Assembly: GCA_900542465.1 (NCBI GenBank)
Contig: UQNS01000003.1
Location: forward strand, 1 to 64,000
Origin: an uncultured Eubacteriales bacterium
GTDB lineage: Bacteria > Bacillota > Clostridia > Lachnospirales > Lachnospiraceae
DNA length: 64,000 nucleotides
Direction: 5' to 3'
Numbering within the stretch: the stretch's first letter is position 1; each line of letters starts with the position of its first letter. This document shows positions 51,293 through 59,854 of the stretch, piece after piece. The notes under the pieces were generated by a model. That model ran no database searches, was not told where the DNA came from, and saw nothing but the letters and a program-made list of their open reading frames with translations. Made by a program: the position numbers and the translations under genes.

Positions 51293-51385
51293 TTTTTCTG
51301 GTATAATTTTTCAGGCAATTTTTTCACATATCGGGAAAAAATAAAAAATAAAACAATATAATTGTTTTGGAAAAGGGTGAATGTT

Positions 51386-52321
51386 TTGAGTAAAATAGTT
51401 TTGGCTTTAGGCGGCAATGCACTGGGAAATACTCCAATGAAACAACTGGAGCTGGTGAAAAAAACATCGAGAGCAATAGCTGATATTATCGAAGAAGGCA
51501 ATGAAGTTGTTGTTGTACACGGAAATGGGCCTCAGGTAGGTATGATACATCTGGCATTTTCATATGCATCTGTTGAAGATGAAAAGATACCAAATATGCC
51601 ATATACAGAATGTGGAGCCATGTCTCAGGGATACATAGGCTACCATCTTCAGCAGGCTATTGGATACGAGCTTGCTATGAGAGGAATAAATAAGCCTGTA
51701 TCTACGATCATCACGCAGGTAGTCGTTGACGAAACTGATGAAGCTTTTAAACACCCTGCCAAGCCTGTCGGAAGATTTTATACCAAGGAGGAAGCTGACA
51801 GGATGGCAGCCTCTACCGGAGATATATACGTAGAAGATGCGGGAAGAGGCTATCGTCAGGTCGTTGCGTCACCGGAGCCTAAAAGGATAGTGGAATTATC
51901 TACGGTGAAACAGCTGGTCGACAGCGGAAATGTAGTTATAACAGTTGGCGGTGGAGGGATCCCTATAATAGAGACCGAATCAGGCCCAAGAGGGGTTACA
52001 GCTGTTATAGATAAGGATAAATCGGCAGCGAAACTTGCTGTTGAACTGGAAGCAGATGTTCTTATGATCCTTACAGGAGTGGAAAAGGTCTGCCTGAATT
52101 ACAATACACCAATGGAGAAAGAGCTTGAATCACTTACCGGCGAAGAAGCGAGAGCTTATATGGCGGAAGGTCAGTTCGGAGCCGGAAGCATGCTGCCGAA
52201 GGTGCAGGCTTGTTTGTCTTTTCTTGAGGCGGTGCCCGGCGGAAAAGCCATTATTGCAGCTCTGGACAGTGCAAAACCTGCGCTTGCGGGGAATACAGGC
52301 ACACTTATCCTAAATCCATAA
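51386..52321 (+). CDS. arcC: Carbamate kinase
   Basis: The 311-residue enzyme makes ATP from carbamoyl phosphate. Motifs include KIVLALGGNALG, VVVHGNGPQVGM, YTECGAMSQGYIGYHLQQA, GVTAVIDKDKSAAKLA and GSMLPKVQA. The start is TTG 51386, with AAAAGGG 9 nt upstream; the ATG just before it is out of frame and GTG 51377 is a less likely alternative. A TATAAT box at 51302-51307 could be its promoter. No arcA or arcB is adjacent, so carbamoyl phosphate may come from another pathway. Confidence 0.95.
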   Translation: MSKIVLALGGNALGNTPMKQLELVKKTSRAIADIIEEGNEVVVVHGNGPQVGMIHLAFSYASVEDEKIPNMPYTECGAMSQGYIGYHLQQAIGYELAMRGINKPVSTIITQVVVDETDEAFKHPAKPVGRFYTKEEADRMAASTGDIYVEDAGRGYRQVVASPEPKRIVELSTVKQLVDSGNVVITVGGGGIPIIETESGPRGVTAVIDKDKSAAKLAVELEADVLMILTGVEKVCLNYNTPMEKELESLTGEEARAYMAEGQFGAGSMLPKVQACLSFLEAVPGGKAIIAALDSAKPALAGNTGTLILNP

Positions 52322-52352
52322 AAAAGAATATATATAGCGGGAGGCGGCTACT

Positions 52353-52880
52353 ATGAGTGAAACACTGAATGTAATAAAGAACAGGAGAAGCTATAGAGAT
52401 TTTTTACCGGAACCTGTACCGGAAGAGATCATAGATGCTATCGCAGAAGCCGGAACTTATGCGGCTAGCGGAAGAAATCTCCAGTCTCCTATAATAGCTG
52501 TTATTACAAATAAGGCTGTTATAAAAATGCTGTCAAAGATGAACGCAAAAGTAATGGGAAAACCCGAGGACTTTGATCCTTTTTACGGAGCGCAGACGCT
52601 GCTGGTAGTTTTAGCTGATAAGGATAATCCTACACATGTATATGATGGAAGTCTGGTCATGGGAAACATGATGCTGGCAGCTGAGGATCAGGGAGTTGGT
52701 TCTTGTTGGGTACACAGGGCCAGAGAAGTATTTGAAATGGAAGCTGCACAGAACATACTTCATGCATTTGGTATCTTTGGAAACTTTGAAGGCATTGGCA
52801 ATCTTGCGGTAGGTTACCCAATAGAACCTATCACAGAGGCGCCTGAAAGAAAAAAAGATTATATAAGATACATAGATTAA
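52353..52880 (+). CDS. Nitroreductase-family FMN protein
   Basis: The 175-residue protein has the nitroreductase pattern NVIKNRRSYRDF for FMN phosphate binding, AGTYAASGRNLQSP, DGSLVMGNMMLAAEDQGVGSCWV and GNLAVGYP. It is likely a dimeric NAD(P)H-dependent oxidoreductase. GGGAGG lies 9 nt before ATG 52353, 31 bp after arcC, so both may be on one transcript. The substrate is unknown. Confidence 0.92.
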   Translation: MSETLNVIKNRRSYRDFLPEPVPEEIIDAIAEAGTYAASGRNLQSPIIAVITNKAVIKMLSKMNAKVMGKPEDFDPFYGAQTLLVVLADKDNPTHVYDGSLVMGNMMLAAEDQGVGSCWVHRAREVFEMEAAQNILHAFGIFGNFEGIGNLAVGYPIEPITEAPERKKDYIRYID

Positions 52881-53038
52881 CAGATCTTTTATAATTTGCA
52901 GCATTGCTGCAGGTGAGATTTTGAGAATATTTTTTCAATTTCGTGTAAAGACTATGAAAGATTCTTGATTTAGTTATGTATACGAATATAAAATTACTAT
53001 GGCGAATGTAAGCTAATTTTAATTATTTTGGAGGAGTT

Positions 53039-53769
53039 ATGAAGAAAACATGATTGATTTCACTTGGAGCAGTAGCGGTAGCGGCAACGAGCATCTTAGC
53101 AGGATGTAGTAGTGCAGGCGGTGGCAGCACGAACGTTTCAGCTGCTGACCTTGCAAAAGCAGTCATCGAAAACATGCCTAAGGAGAAAGGTTATACTGTA
53201 AACGAAGGTATTGATTTCCAGGCAGCTATATATGCATCAGGTGTTCATGCAGATATGAAGATGAAAATGGATATGAATGGTGATGTTGCGCAGCTGCCTT
53301 CAGTTGCTTCTCACTTCAAGGGCACGATGAATGTGTCAGCGGCCGGCCGGTCAGAGGATCAGGACGTTGAACGGAAGGAAATGGAGCAAGGTAACTACAG
53401 ATATAAACTCAGCCAATAATGTGTATTCCGCAAGCATCTATCAGTCGATCGTTGATGGTAAGGCAGATGCGAAAGTAAATAGCAAGACTGAGAAGATCGA
53501 TGGAAAAGATGCTTACAAGGTGGATGTTGTATTAAATGGCGATGTGCTCGAAGAAGCCTTAAAGTCAGTATCTACAACCGGAGAAAATATATTTTCATCA
53601 TCCCGCTAAGGTTAGTTTAGACTTAAAGAGTCTTGGAGCTTCTATGATGGGAGATATAGGATCAGGCGCCAAGGTAGATGTAAGTAAATTTGACGTAAGT
53701 ATGGATTTCAAGGATTATGGCGAGAAAACTATTAAACTTCCTGCCGATGTGATCAATGCTACCAAATAA
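53039..53769 (+). pseudogene. Lipoprotein gene with an early TGA and later frameshifts
   Basis: GGAGGAG precedes ATG 53039, but codon 5 is TGA (53051-53053). Reading on gives LISLGAVAVAATSILAGCSS, a lipoprotein signal peptide with lipobox cysteine. The frame is lost near 53390 (after a repeat-like region) and again near 53600; the end piece GASMMGDIGSGAKVDVSKFD runs in another frame to TAA 53769. Three lesions make it dead as read. TGA ends other intact genes here, so it is not read as Trp. It resembles extracellular LppX/DUF-type lipoproteins in outline only. Confidence 0.8.
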
Positions 53770-53799
53770 TCGAATATAATATTTTAGCATATTAAGCTG

Positions 53800-53838
53800 G
53801 AAGGACCTCGAGATGTTTATGTTTCGAGGTCCTTTTTG
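53800..53838 (+). terminator. Terminator after the broken lipoprotein gene
   Basis: AAGGACCTCGA (53801-53811) pairs with TCGAGGTCCTT (53824-53834), then TTT. Confidence 0.85.
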
Positions 53839-53861
53839 GAATATATTATATTCTGTTAATA

Positions 53862-53913
53862 TTGACATAATTCTAATAATAATATATTATGATCTTACAT
53901 TTTCTAGAAAATG
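53862..53913 (+). promoter_or_regulatory. Tad operon promoter with a 16-bp palindrome
   Basis: TTGACA (53862-53867), 17-bp spacer, TATTAT (53885-53890), then CATTTTCTAGAAAATG (53898-53913), a perfect palindrome covering the expected transcription start. ATTCTAATAATA occurs at 53870 and again at 53920, 50 bp apart. Confidence 0.6.
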
Positions 53914-53982
53914 AAATACATTCTAATAATATTCTTATTTCTTAATTTCCCATTTAAAAACTGAATACAGAAAAGGAGCTCT

Positions 53983-55002
53983 ATGAATAAACGTAAAGAG
54001 GTTGTGATCCTTGATCCTGATGAAGCTTTTTTGAAAAGATTATCAGGGCTTCTCTCAGATAAGGCTGCTGACAGCTTTAATATCAGTTCGTTCACAGATA
54101 AAGATCTGGCCTGCTCATATATGGAGAACAGGAACATACATATCCTTATCGCAGCTGAAGGGATGCTTGACAGACGGTTTAACGAACTAAATATACATAA
54201 GATCGTAAAATTAACAGAATCTGAGAATTATACGGATGAAGACGAGGGGGTCTGCAGGTATGGTCCGGTATTCAGAGATATATTCATGAATCTGAATGAA
54301 GATAATATTTTTTACGGAATTGAAAAAAATAAAGACCTGTGCAGGAGAAGGCATGTAAATGTTGAAGATAAAGGAAAGGCTGTGGAGTGTACTCGTATAA
54401 GAGGAATTTTTTCTTTTGGAGAACAAGGGTATAAAACTGCATATGCGCTGGGGTTATCTGAAGGGCTGTCTATGACAAAAAAAGTCTTATATATGAATAT
54501 GGAAGAATTCTACAGCCTAGGAAAGAGTTTTGAATTCAATGATACACACAGTATGTCGGACCTTTTTTATGAATACAGGATGGGGCGGCTAAAGGAGGCG
54601 GAAAGCTATGTGGAGTCTATCAATGGCTTTTATTTTATTTCACCCTGCTCATGCCCTGATGATATAGAAGAGATAAAAGCGGAAGAGCTGGAAAGTGTTT
54701 TGACTATGCTCAGTGAAAGACTGGAGATCGATGAGGTCATTCTGGAAATGGGAGGCTCCTATTCAAAACAGGTGCAGGTAATGGATATATGCGGACAGAT
54801 CGATATCCTGCGGGGAGGTGAGGAAGGGAGGATAAATGCATTCAGCAGCTATCTGGTCAGATCAGGTAGATCATATTTGATAGATAAATTTCATCAGCTA
54901 GACCTGGATGAAGATCTGAGGCCTTTCAACGGATGCTTATGGGGTATGGAGCAGAGGAAATCATGGATAGGATGGATAGCAGAAAAAGGGCTTCTTTTGT
55001 AA
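53983..55002 (+). CDS. TadZ/CpaE-like protein with a degenerate P-loop
   Basis: The 339-residue protein heads the Tad pilus operon. An N-terminal receiver-like part (KEVVILDPDEAFLKRLSGLL) is followed by a MinD/ParA-like domain, but where SKGGxGKTT is expected it has FSFGEQGYKTAYALG, so ATP binding by a normal Walker A is doubtful. TadZ proteins place the pilus machine at the membrane or pole. The gene overlaps the next start region by about 40 bp. RBS AAAAGGAGCTC 6 nt before ATG 53983. Assignment rests mostly on position and outline. Confidence 0.7.
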   Translation: MNKRKEVVILDPDEAFLKRLSGLLSDKAADSFNISSFTDKDLACSYMENRNIHILIAAEGMLDRRFNELNIHKIVKLTESENYTDEDEGVCRYGPVFRDIFMNLNEDNIFYGIEKNKDLCRRRHVNVEDKGKAVECTRIRGIFSFGEQGYKTAYALGLSEGLSMTKKVLYMNMEEFYSLGKSFEFNDTHSMSDLFYEYRMGRLKEAESYVESINGFYFISPCSCPDDIEEIKAEELESVLTMLSERLEIDEVILEMGGSYSKQVQVMDICGQIDILRGGEEGRINAFSSYLVRSGRSYLIDKFHQLDLDEDLRPFNGCLWGMEQRKSWIGWIAEKGLLL

Positions 55003-56165
55003 ATAAGATAATAAAAGCGATAAAGGAAGAAGTGTATGAAACACTGGAAACAGACAGGGGAGAAGATTTTAATATACCGGATGAAATGGTATATGACCTG
55101 ATAGATGAGGCGCTGGCTAAAAAATATGCAGAAAACATATTAAGTATATCCGAAAGAGAAAGGATCAGAAAAAGGGTCTTTTATGATATCAGAGGTCTGG
55201 GACTTCTGGAAGAGTTTCTTGAGGATAAGAGCATAAGCGAGATCATGGTAAATGGACTGGAACCGGTGTTTGTCGAAAGAGGAGGCCGTATCGAGAACAC
55301 GGGTCTGTGCTTTGAAAGTATTGAGAATCTTGAAGACATCAGCCAAAAGATAGCATCTGAGGTAAACAGAGTCGTGAATATAAGAAAACCTATACTTGAT
55401 GCCAGATTGAAGGATGGATCAAGGGTCAATGTGATCTTGGAGCCGGTCGCAATAAACGGGCCGATCATAACAGTGAGAAAATTTCCGGAACATGGCTTAG
55501 ATATGGATAATCTGGTAGAGAAGGAGACGTTGACCGGTGAAGCGGCGGAATATTTGAAGGATGCAGTCAAAAAGCGGGAGAGCATATTCATCAGTGGAGG
55601 AACAGGGTCAGGGAAGACCACGATGCTTAATGTATTGTCAGATTTTATCCCTAAGAATGAAAGAGTAATAACTATTGAAGACTCCGCGGAACTGAATCTA
55701 AAGGGACTGCCCAACCTTGTCCGATTAGAGGCCAGACAGGAAAATCTGGAAGAGAAGAATGCCATTACTATCAGAGATCTGCTTAAGGCGAGCCTGAGGA
55801 TGAGACCGGACAGGATAGTAGTAGGTGAAGTACGTGGAGATGAGGTGGTAGACATGCTGCAGGCTATGAATACTGGACATGACGGAAGTCTTTCTACAGG
55901 ACATGCTAACAGCTGCAGGGATATGCTTACTCGTCTGGAGATGATGGTGCTTATGGGAGCAGATCTTCCGATAAGTGTTATAAGAAACCAGATCGCTTCG
56001 GCAATAGATATAATCGTACATCTGGAAAGATCAAAAAACGGTGAGAGGAAAATAGTTGAGATTTCGAAGGTATCAGGCGTAGGCAAGGAAGGAGTTGAAC
56101 TTGAAAAAGTATTTGAACTTAGAGAGGAGAGTGGAAAGCCGAAGTTATTTTTTATCAATAAATAA
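54963..56165 (+). CDS. tadA: Tad pilus assembly ATPase TadA/CpaF
   Basis: The 400-residue secretion ATPase has GLGLLEEFLEDKSISEIMVNG, VNVILEPVAINGPIITVRKF, Walker A FISGGTGSGKTTMLNVL, the Asp box ERVITIEDSAELNL, Walker B RPDRIVVGEVRGDE and the His box TGHDGSLSTGHANS. It powers pilin polymerisation. ATG 54963 follows GAGGAAATC; ATG 54933 is possible. It overlaps tadZ upstream and tadB downstream, so translation is coupled. Confidence 0.95.
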   Translation: MDRMDSRKRASFVNKIIKAIKEEVYETLETDRGEDFNIPDEMVYDLIDEALAKKYAENILSISERERIRKRVFYDIRGLGLLEEFLEDKSISEIMVNGLEPVFVERGGRIENTGLCFESIENLEDISQKIASEVNRVVNIRKPILDARLKDGSRVNVILEPVAINGPIITVRKFPEHGLDMDNLVEKETLTGEAAEYLKDAVKKRESIFISGGTGSGKTTMLNVLSDFIPKNERVITIEDSAELNLKGLPNLVRLEARQENLEEKNAITIRDLLKASLRMRPDRIVVGEVRGDEVVDMLQAMNTGHDGSLSTGHANSCRDMLTRLEMMVLMGADLPISVIRNQIASAIDIIVHLERSKNGERKIVEISKVSGVGKEGVELEKVFELREESGKPKLFFINK

Positions 56166-56877
56166 AGTTATGCTTACTAAGGTCGTATTGTTTGTATTGT
56201 CAGCTGCTTTATGTCTGCTTATGGGGCAGATATTTTTCAAACGTATCTGGATGGGAGCAGTATTTATTCCACTAGGGATGACGGCTTACAAGTCCGGTAT
56301 GAAAACTATAAAGCTTAAAAGAAAATTGAAATATGAAGATCAGTTCATTGATTTTCTGACCTCATTTTCATTTGCATTACAGGCGGGATTCTCCAGTGAA
56401 AATGCATTTAAAACAGCGTGGAGCGATATCTCGGGAGTTTATGAACGATCGGAATTTATCATGCATCTTGGACTTATAGATAAGAGACTGGGGAATAACG
56501 AAAGATTGGAAGCGTGTTTTATTGAGATGGCGGAAGAATTCGGAATAGAAGATATGAAAGAATTTGCCTATATATATGAGTATGCCGGAAAAACAGGAGG
56601 AAATATAAGGAAAATAATTCAAAAAACTACGGACAGGATGAAGGAAAAGCACAATCTGAAAAGGGAGATAACGACGCTTGTAAGCGGCAAAAGATTAGAA
56701 GCAAGATTGCTGTCTGCCATGCCGGTCCTTATTATACTCTATCTCCAATTCAGTTTAGGCGGCTTTCTTGACCCGCTGTACAGCAGCGGACCGGGGGTGA
56801 TGGGGATGGTCATATGTGCAGTTTTATATACCGCATCAATAAAATGGATCGGGAAAATAGTGGATATACCTGTTTAA
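56101..56877 (+). CDS. tadB: Tad inner-membrane platform protein TadB-like
   Basis: The 258-residue protein has two N-terminal membrane helices, a T2SSF cytoplasmic domain (FLTSFSFALQAGFSSENAF, YAGKTGGNIRKIIQKTTDRM) and two C-terminal helices. It starts at TTG 56101 with AAGGAG 6 nt upstream, inside the tadA end (65-bp overlap), so it depends on tadA translation. With the next gene it forms the inner-membrane platform of the pilus machine. Confidence 0.88.
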   Translation: MKKYLNLERRVESRSYFLSINKVMLTKVVLFVLSAALCLLMGQIFFKRIWMGAVFIPLGMTAYKSGMKTIKLKRKLKYEDQFIDFLTSFSFALQAGFSSENAFKTAWSDISGVYERSEFIMHLGLIDKRLGNNERLEACFIEMAEEFGIEDMKEFAYIYEYAGKTGGNIRKIIQKTTDRMKEKHNLKREITTLVSGKRLEARLLSAMPVLIILYLQFSLGGFLDPLYSSGPGVMGMVICAVLYTASIKWIGKIVDIPV

Positions 56878-56894
56878 GAGGTCAGGTGGTGAAA

Positions 56895-58133
56895 GTGATA
56901 AAGAAAAAACTTAGTCTGAAAGGGATTTGTATACTGGTGATCATTACATCAGTGATACTTAGTCTGCTGGCATTTATATCCGGAGCGTTCAGGAAAGAGC
57001 GGATCTTAAGTATTGACAGGCCGGAATTTAAAAATATGCAGGAGGTGGAGCTGGAAGCTTTAATAGATGGAAAAGAATCATATACGATCAGTCTGAAGGT
57101 AGATGGAAGAAGGCCTGATAAAGAAGAATCTGAAAAAAGGATAGAAAAAGCCAAGGATCTTTTAAACAAAAGACACCTTGGATCCAACACGGATGATGAA
57201 AACATAAGAAATAATCTTTATCTTCCTTCGTATATTGAAAAATACGGAGTTTCAATAGAGTGGGATTCATCGGATCCGGAGACAGTCCTGCCGGATGGAC
57301 AGGTCATCAACGAAGAAATGAATGAAAATGAAGAAAAGGCAGTTATTATAGCCGGAAGTCTTAAGTCAGGACAATTAAAAGACAAGGTCGAATACAGACT
57401 GAAGGTGAAGGGGCCTGTTGTGAGCAGCTATGATAAGCAGCTAAGAGAGATAGAAAGTGCGGTAGCGGTAAATAATGAAGCAGATATCTCGGGAGAAAAA
57501 GTGGATCTGCCAAGTAGTGTAAACGGGAAAAGGGTAGAATTTTTCGAAAGAACAGGAAATATACCGTTTTGGATATTTATACCGGTGGGTGTAGCCGTAT
57601 GCTTGCTGCTTGCAGCCAGAGAAAGAGAAAAAAAGAAAAAGGCAGAAAAGAGCATGAGAGAGGAACTTTTAGATGATTATGCTCTTCTGACATGTAAGTT
57701 ATCTATATTTTATGAAGCGGGAATAAGCATTTTTAATTCTCTTCAGCTGGTAGTAAAAGATTATCTGGATAAAAGGAAAAATAAGACTATAGACAGAAGA
57801 ATGGCTTATGAGAACCTGTTGGAGTGTTTATCAAGGATAAATAACGGAATGGGTGAGGCGGCAGCATACATGAGATATGGACGTGACTGCAGGGTCAAGG
57901 AGTATAAGAAGCTTGGGAATTATCTCAGTGATAACATAAAAAAAGGAAGTGGGGATCTGAGTATATTACTGGAGAATGAGGTAGATGAAGCTTTCAGCAA
58001 AAGAAAAAGTTTTGTAAGGACCAAGGCGGAAGAAGCAGGAACAAAGATGCTGCTGCCTATGATGATAATGTTAGGGATAATAATGGTTATAGTTATGGTT
58101 CCGGCAATGATGTCGTTCTGGACAGAAAGGTAG
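56895..58133 (+). CDS. tadC: TadC-like platform protein with a large extracytoplasmic insert
   Basis: The 412-residue protein has a first helix (about residues 10-30), about 190 residues outside the membrane, a second helix (about 224-241) and a T2SSF domain (about 255-410: LSIFYEAGISIFNSLQ, AYMRYGRDCRVKEYKKL) with the last helix near 385-408. The outside part has a helical stretch and then YGVSIEWDSSDPETVLPDG, resembling an atrophied bacterial Ig-like fold. Ordinary TadC proteins lack such a domain. GTG 56895 has AGGTGG upstream; no ATG fits. Confidence 0.8.
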   Translation: MIKKKLSLKGICILVIITSVILSLLAFISGAFRKERILSIDRPEFKNMQEVELEALIDGKESYTISLKVDGRRPDKEESEKRIEKAKDLLNKRHLGSNTDDENIRNNLYLPSYIEKYGVSIEWDSSDPETVLPDGQVINEEMNENEEKAVIIAGSLKSGQLKDKVEYRLKVKGPVVSSYDKQLREIESAVAVNNEADISGEKVDLPSSVNGKRVEFFERTGNIPFWIFIPVGVAVCLLLAAREREKKKKAEKSMREELLDDYALLTCKLSIFYEAGISIFNSLQLVVKDYLDKRKNKTIDRRMAYENLLECLSRINNGMGEAAAYMRYGRDCRVKEYKKLGNYLSDNIKKGSGDLSILLENEVDEAFSKRKSFVRTKAEEAGTKMLLPMMIMLGIIMVIVMVPAMMSFWTER

Positions 58134-58140
58134 GTAATAA

Positions 58141-58341
58141 ATGAATAAACTTATAATATGGAAAATGAATGTAGAACAGAAGATATGGGAGTTGGCACAT
58201 GATGAAAACGGTATGGGAGTAGTGGAGATTATATTGATAACGATCGTGCTGATAAGCCTTGTCATTATATTTAAAAAGCAGATCACAGGCGTCGTAAATG
58301 ATATTCTGAGCAAGATGTCAGGCCAGGCTAATCAGGTATGA
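58141..58341 (+). CDS. flp: Flp1-like type IVb pilin
   Basis: The 66-residue prepilin has a 24-residue leader ending DENG, then MGVVEIILITIVLISLVIIF. Cleavage after G24 would leave E at position +5 (E29), the type IVb rule. A short tail of about 22 residues follows (KKQITGVVNDILSKMSGQAN). It is the likely major subunit, cleaved by the A24 peptidase encoded at 60699. It is overlapped by the next gene (ATGATG). Confidence 0.9.
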   Translation: MNKLIIWKMNVEQKIWELAHDENGMGVVEIILITIVLISLVIIFKKQITGVVNDILSKMSGQANQV

Positions 58342-59837
58342 TGAAATCTGAATTTTTTCGAAATAATAGGCTAAAGGGAAGTCTTACTGTTTTTGCAGCC
58401 CTGGTCTTTATATGTCTTTTTGGATTCTTCACCATAATAATAAGATTTTCGATCTACGAATCTATATTGGCACGAGTAGATAATGCGTGTCTCCTTTCTT
58501 CTGAATCGGCGTTCGCCGGGTATTCAAGCGATGTTTTTAAGAAATTTGGGATCCTGGTCTTATCGGAAAGAGTATCTGCCGATAAACGTTTTAAGGATAT
58601 ATTACATAAAAATCTGTCCGGCAGCGGGGTATCAATACGATCTGTCACGACCAGCGAAGAGGTATTTATAACAGACAATGGAGGTGATTTTTTTATTCTC
58701 CAGGCTGTTGATTATATGAAGACAGAAGGACAGGCAGATATCATAGCAAGAGCTTACAAGGAATTGACCAATAGACCTCAGTCAGGCAGCAGGGAAGAAT
58801 TGCATGTAGAAGAAGGCTATAAATTTCTGGATGGGATCGACCTGGAAAAAGGAGATCTCAGTGAGAAAGAGTTAAAACAACTTGAAGAATTTGAAGGTAA
58901 AGAAAAGCCGAACTGGGGTTATATAGAGGAAGTTCCGAATGAGAAAGAGTTGAAAGAACAGACAGAAGACGGAGCATCAAGAAGATCATATTTTAGCTTA
59001 AAAAAACTGTTTAAAAAGAATATATGTGACCTTGTTCTGCCTGAATCAGATATTTCAGACAGAGAATTAAAAATAAAGTCGTGGCGGCAGAATGAATTAA
59101 ATAAGGACCGGCATGCAGACTTTGGCAGCAGTAAAAGGTGGAAAGAAACAGGCAAGTTGGATGAACTCCTGTTTAAAGAATATCTTATCAGGAAGTATGA
59201 TTCTTATCTTGAAAGTAAAAAAGGTAAAGATCAGACAGGCTTATCTTATGAGACTGAATATATTCTTTTTGGTAAAAAGAATGATAAAGCAAACCTTGCG
59301 GCTGCTATGAGGCGGATAGCGCTTATAAGAGAGGGTGTCAACATGGCATATCTGATGACAAGTACGGAAAAGAAAAGCCAGGCAAGAAATCTGTCACTGG
59401 TAATATTTGGATTTACGCTGAACCCCTTGATAGTGAAGGCAGGCATATATGGGATTTTGTCCTTATGGGCTTATGGTGAGACTATATGCGATCTGAAGGC
59501 ACTTTATAAGGGGGATAAGATACCTGTTGCAAAAAACAATGAAACATGGAATCTGAGCTTATCAGAACTGCTTACATTACGGCTGAGACCCAAGAAATAT
59601 CAAGGAAAAACAGGGGCAGATTATAAAATGTTCTTAAGAGGGATGCTGCTTATGAAGCCTAAGCGTCAACTGGCGATGAGGGCAATGGATATCATCGAAT
59701 GGAGAGAGATAGGGATAGGGAAGAAAATGTTCAGAATGAGAGATTGTGTGTTTTCGCAGGTAAACAGTGTCGTATTTAGTATGCCATTTTACAGGAAGAG
59801 ATATAAAAAGGATATGGAGTATTCATATATGAATTGA
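58338..59837 (+). CDS. DUF5702-type Tad cluster protein
   Basis: The 499-residue protein begins with one membrane segment (GSLTVFAALVFICLFGFF) of the TadE/TadG kind, then a large extracellular part. This matches the layout of DUF5702 proteins found in clostridial Tad loci, with long charged stretches (LEKGDLSEKELKQLEEFEGK) in the middle. A late hydrophobic stretch (NPLIVKAGIYGILSLWAYG) is near residue 370. Function unknown; by position a pilus-linked surface protein. ATG 58338 or 58341 start. Confidence 0.75.
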   Translation: MMKSEFFRNNRLKGSLTVFAALVFICLFGFFTIIIRFSIYESILARVDNACLLSSESAFAGYSSDVFKKFGILVLSERVSADKRFKDILHKNLSGSGVSIRSVTTSEEVFITDNGGDFFILQAVDYMKTEGQADIIARAYKELTNRPQSGSREELHVEEGYKFLDGIDLEKGDLSEKELKQLEEFEGKEKPNWGYIEEVPNEKELKEQTEDGASRRSYFSLKKLFKKNICDLVLPESDISDRELKIKSWRQNELNKDRHADFGSSKRWKETGKLDELLFKEYLIRKYDSYLESKKGKDQTGLSYETEYILFGKKNDKANLAAAMRRIALIREGVNMAYLMTSTEKKSQARNLSLVIFGFTLNPLIVKAGIYGILSLWAYGETICDLKALYKGDKIPVAKNNETWNLSLSELLTLRLRPKKYQGKTGADYKMFLRGMLLMKPKRQLAMRAMDIIEWREIGIGKKMFRMRDCVFSQVNSVVFSMPFYRKRYKKDMEYSYMN

Positions 59838-59854
59838 ATAAGGAGGTGTAAGGC

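Noticed and set aside
55181..56158. 325-codon minus-strand ORF opposite tadA
   Set aside because: The plus-strand frame encodes a clear secretion ATPase with all motifs; the minus frame has Ser/Leu-rich shadow composition.
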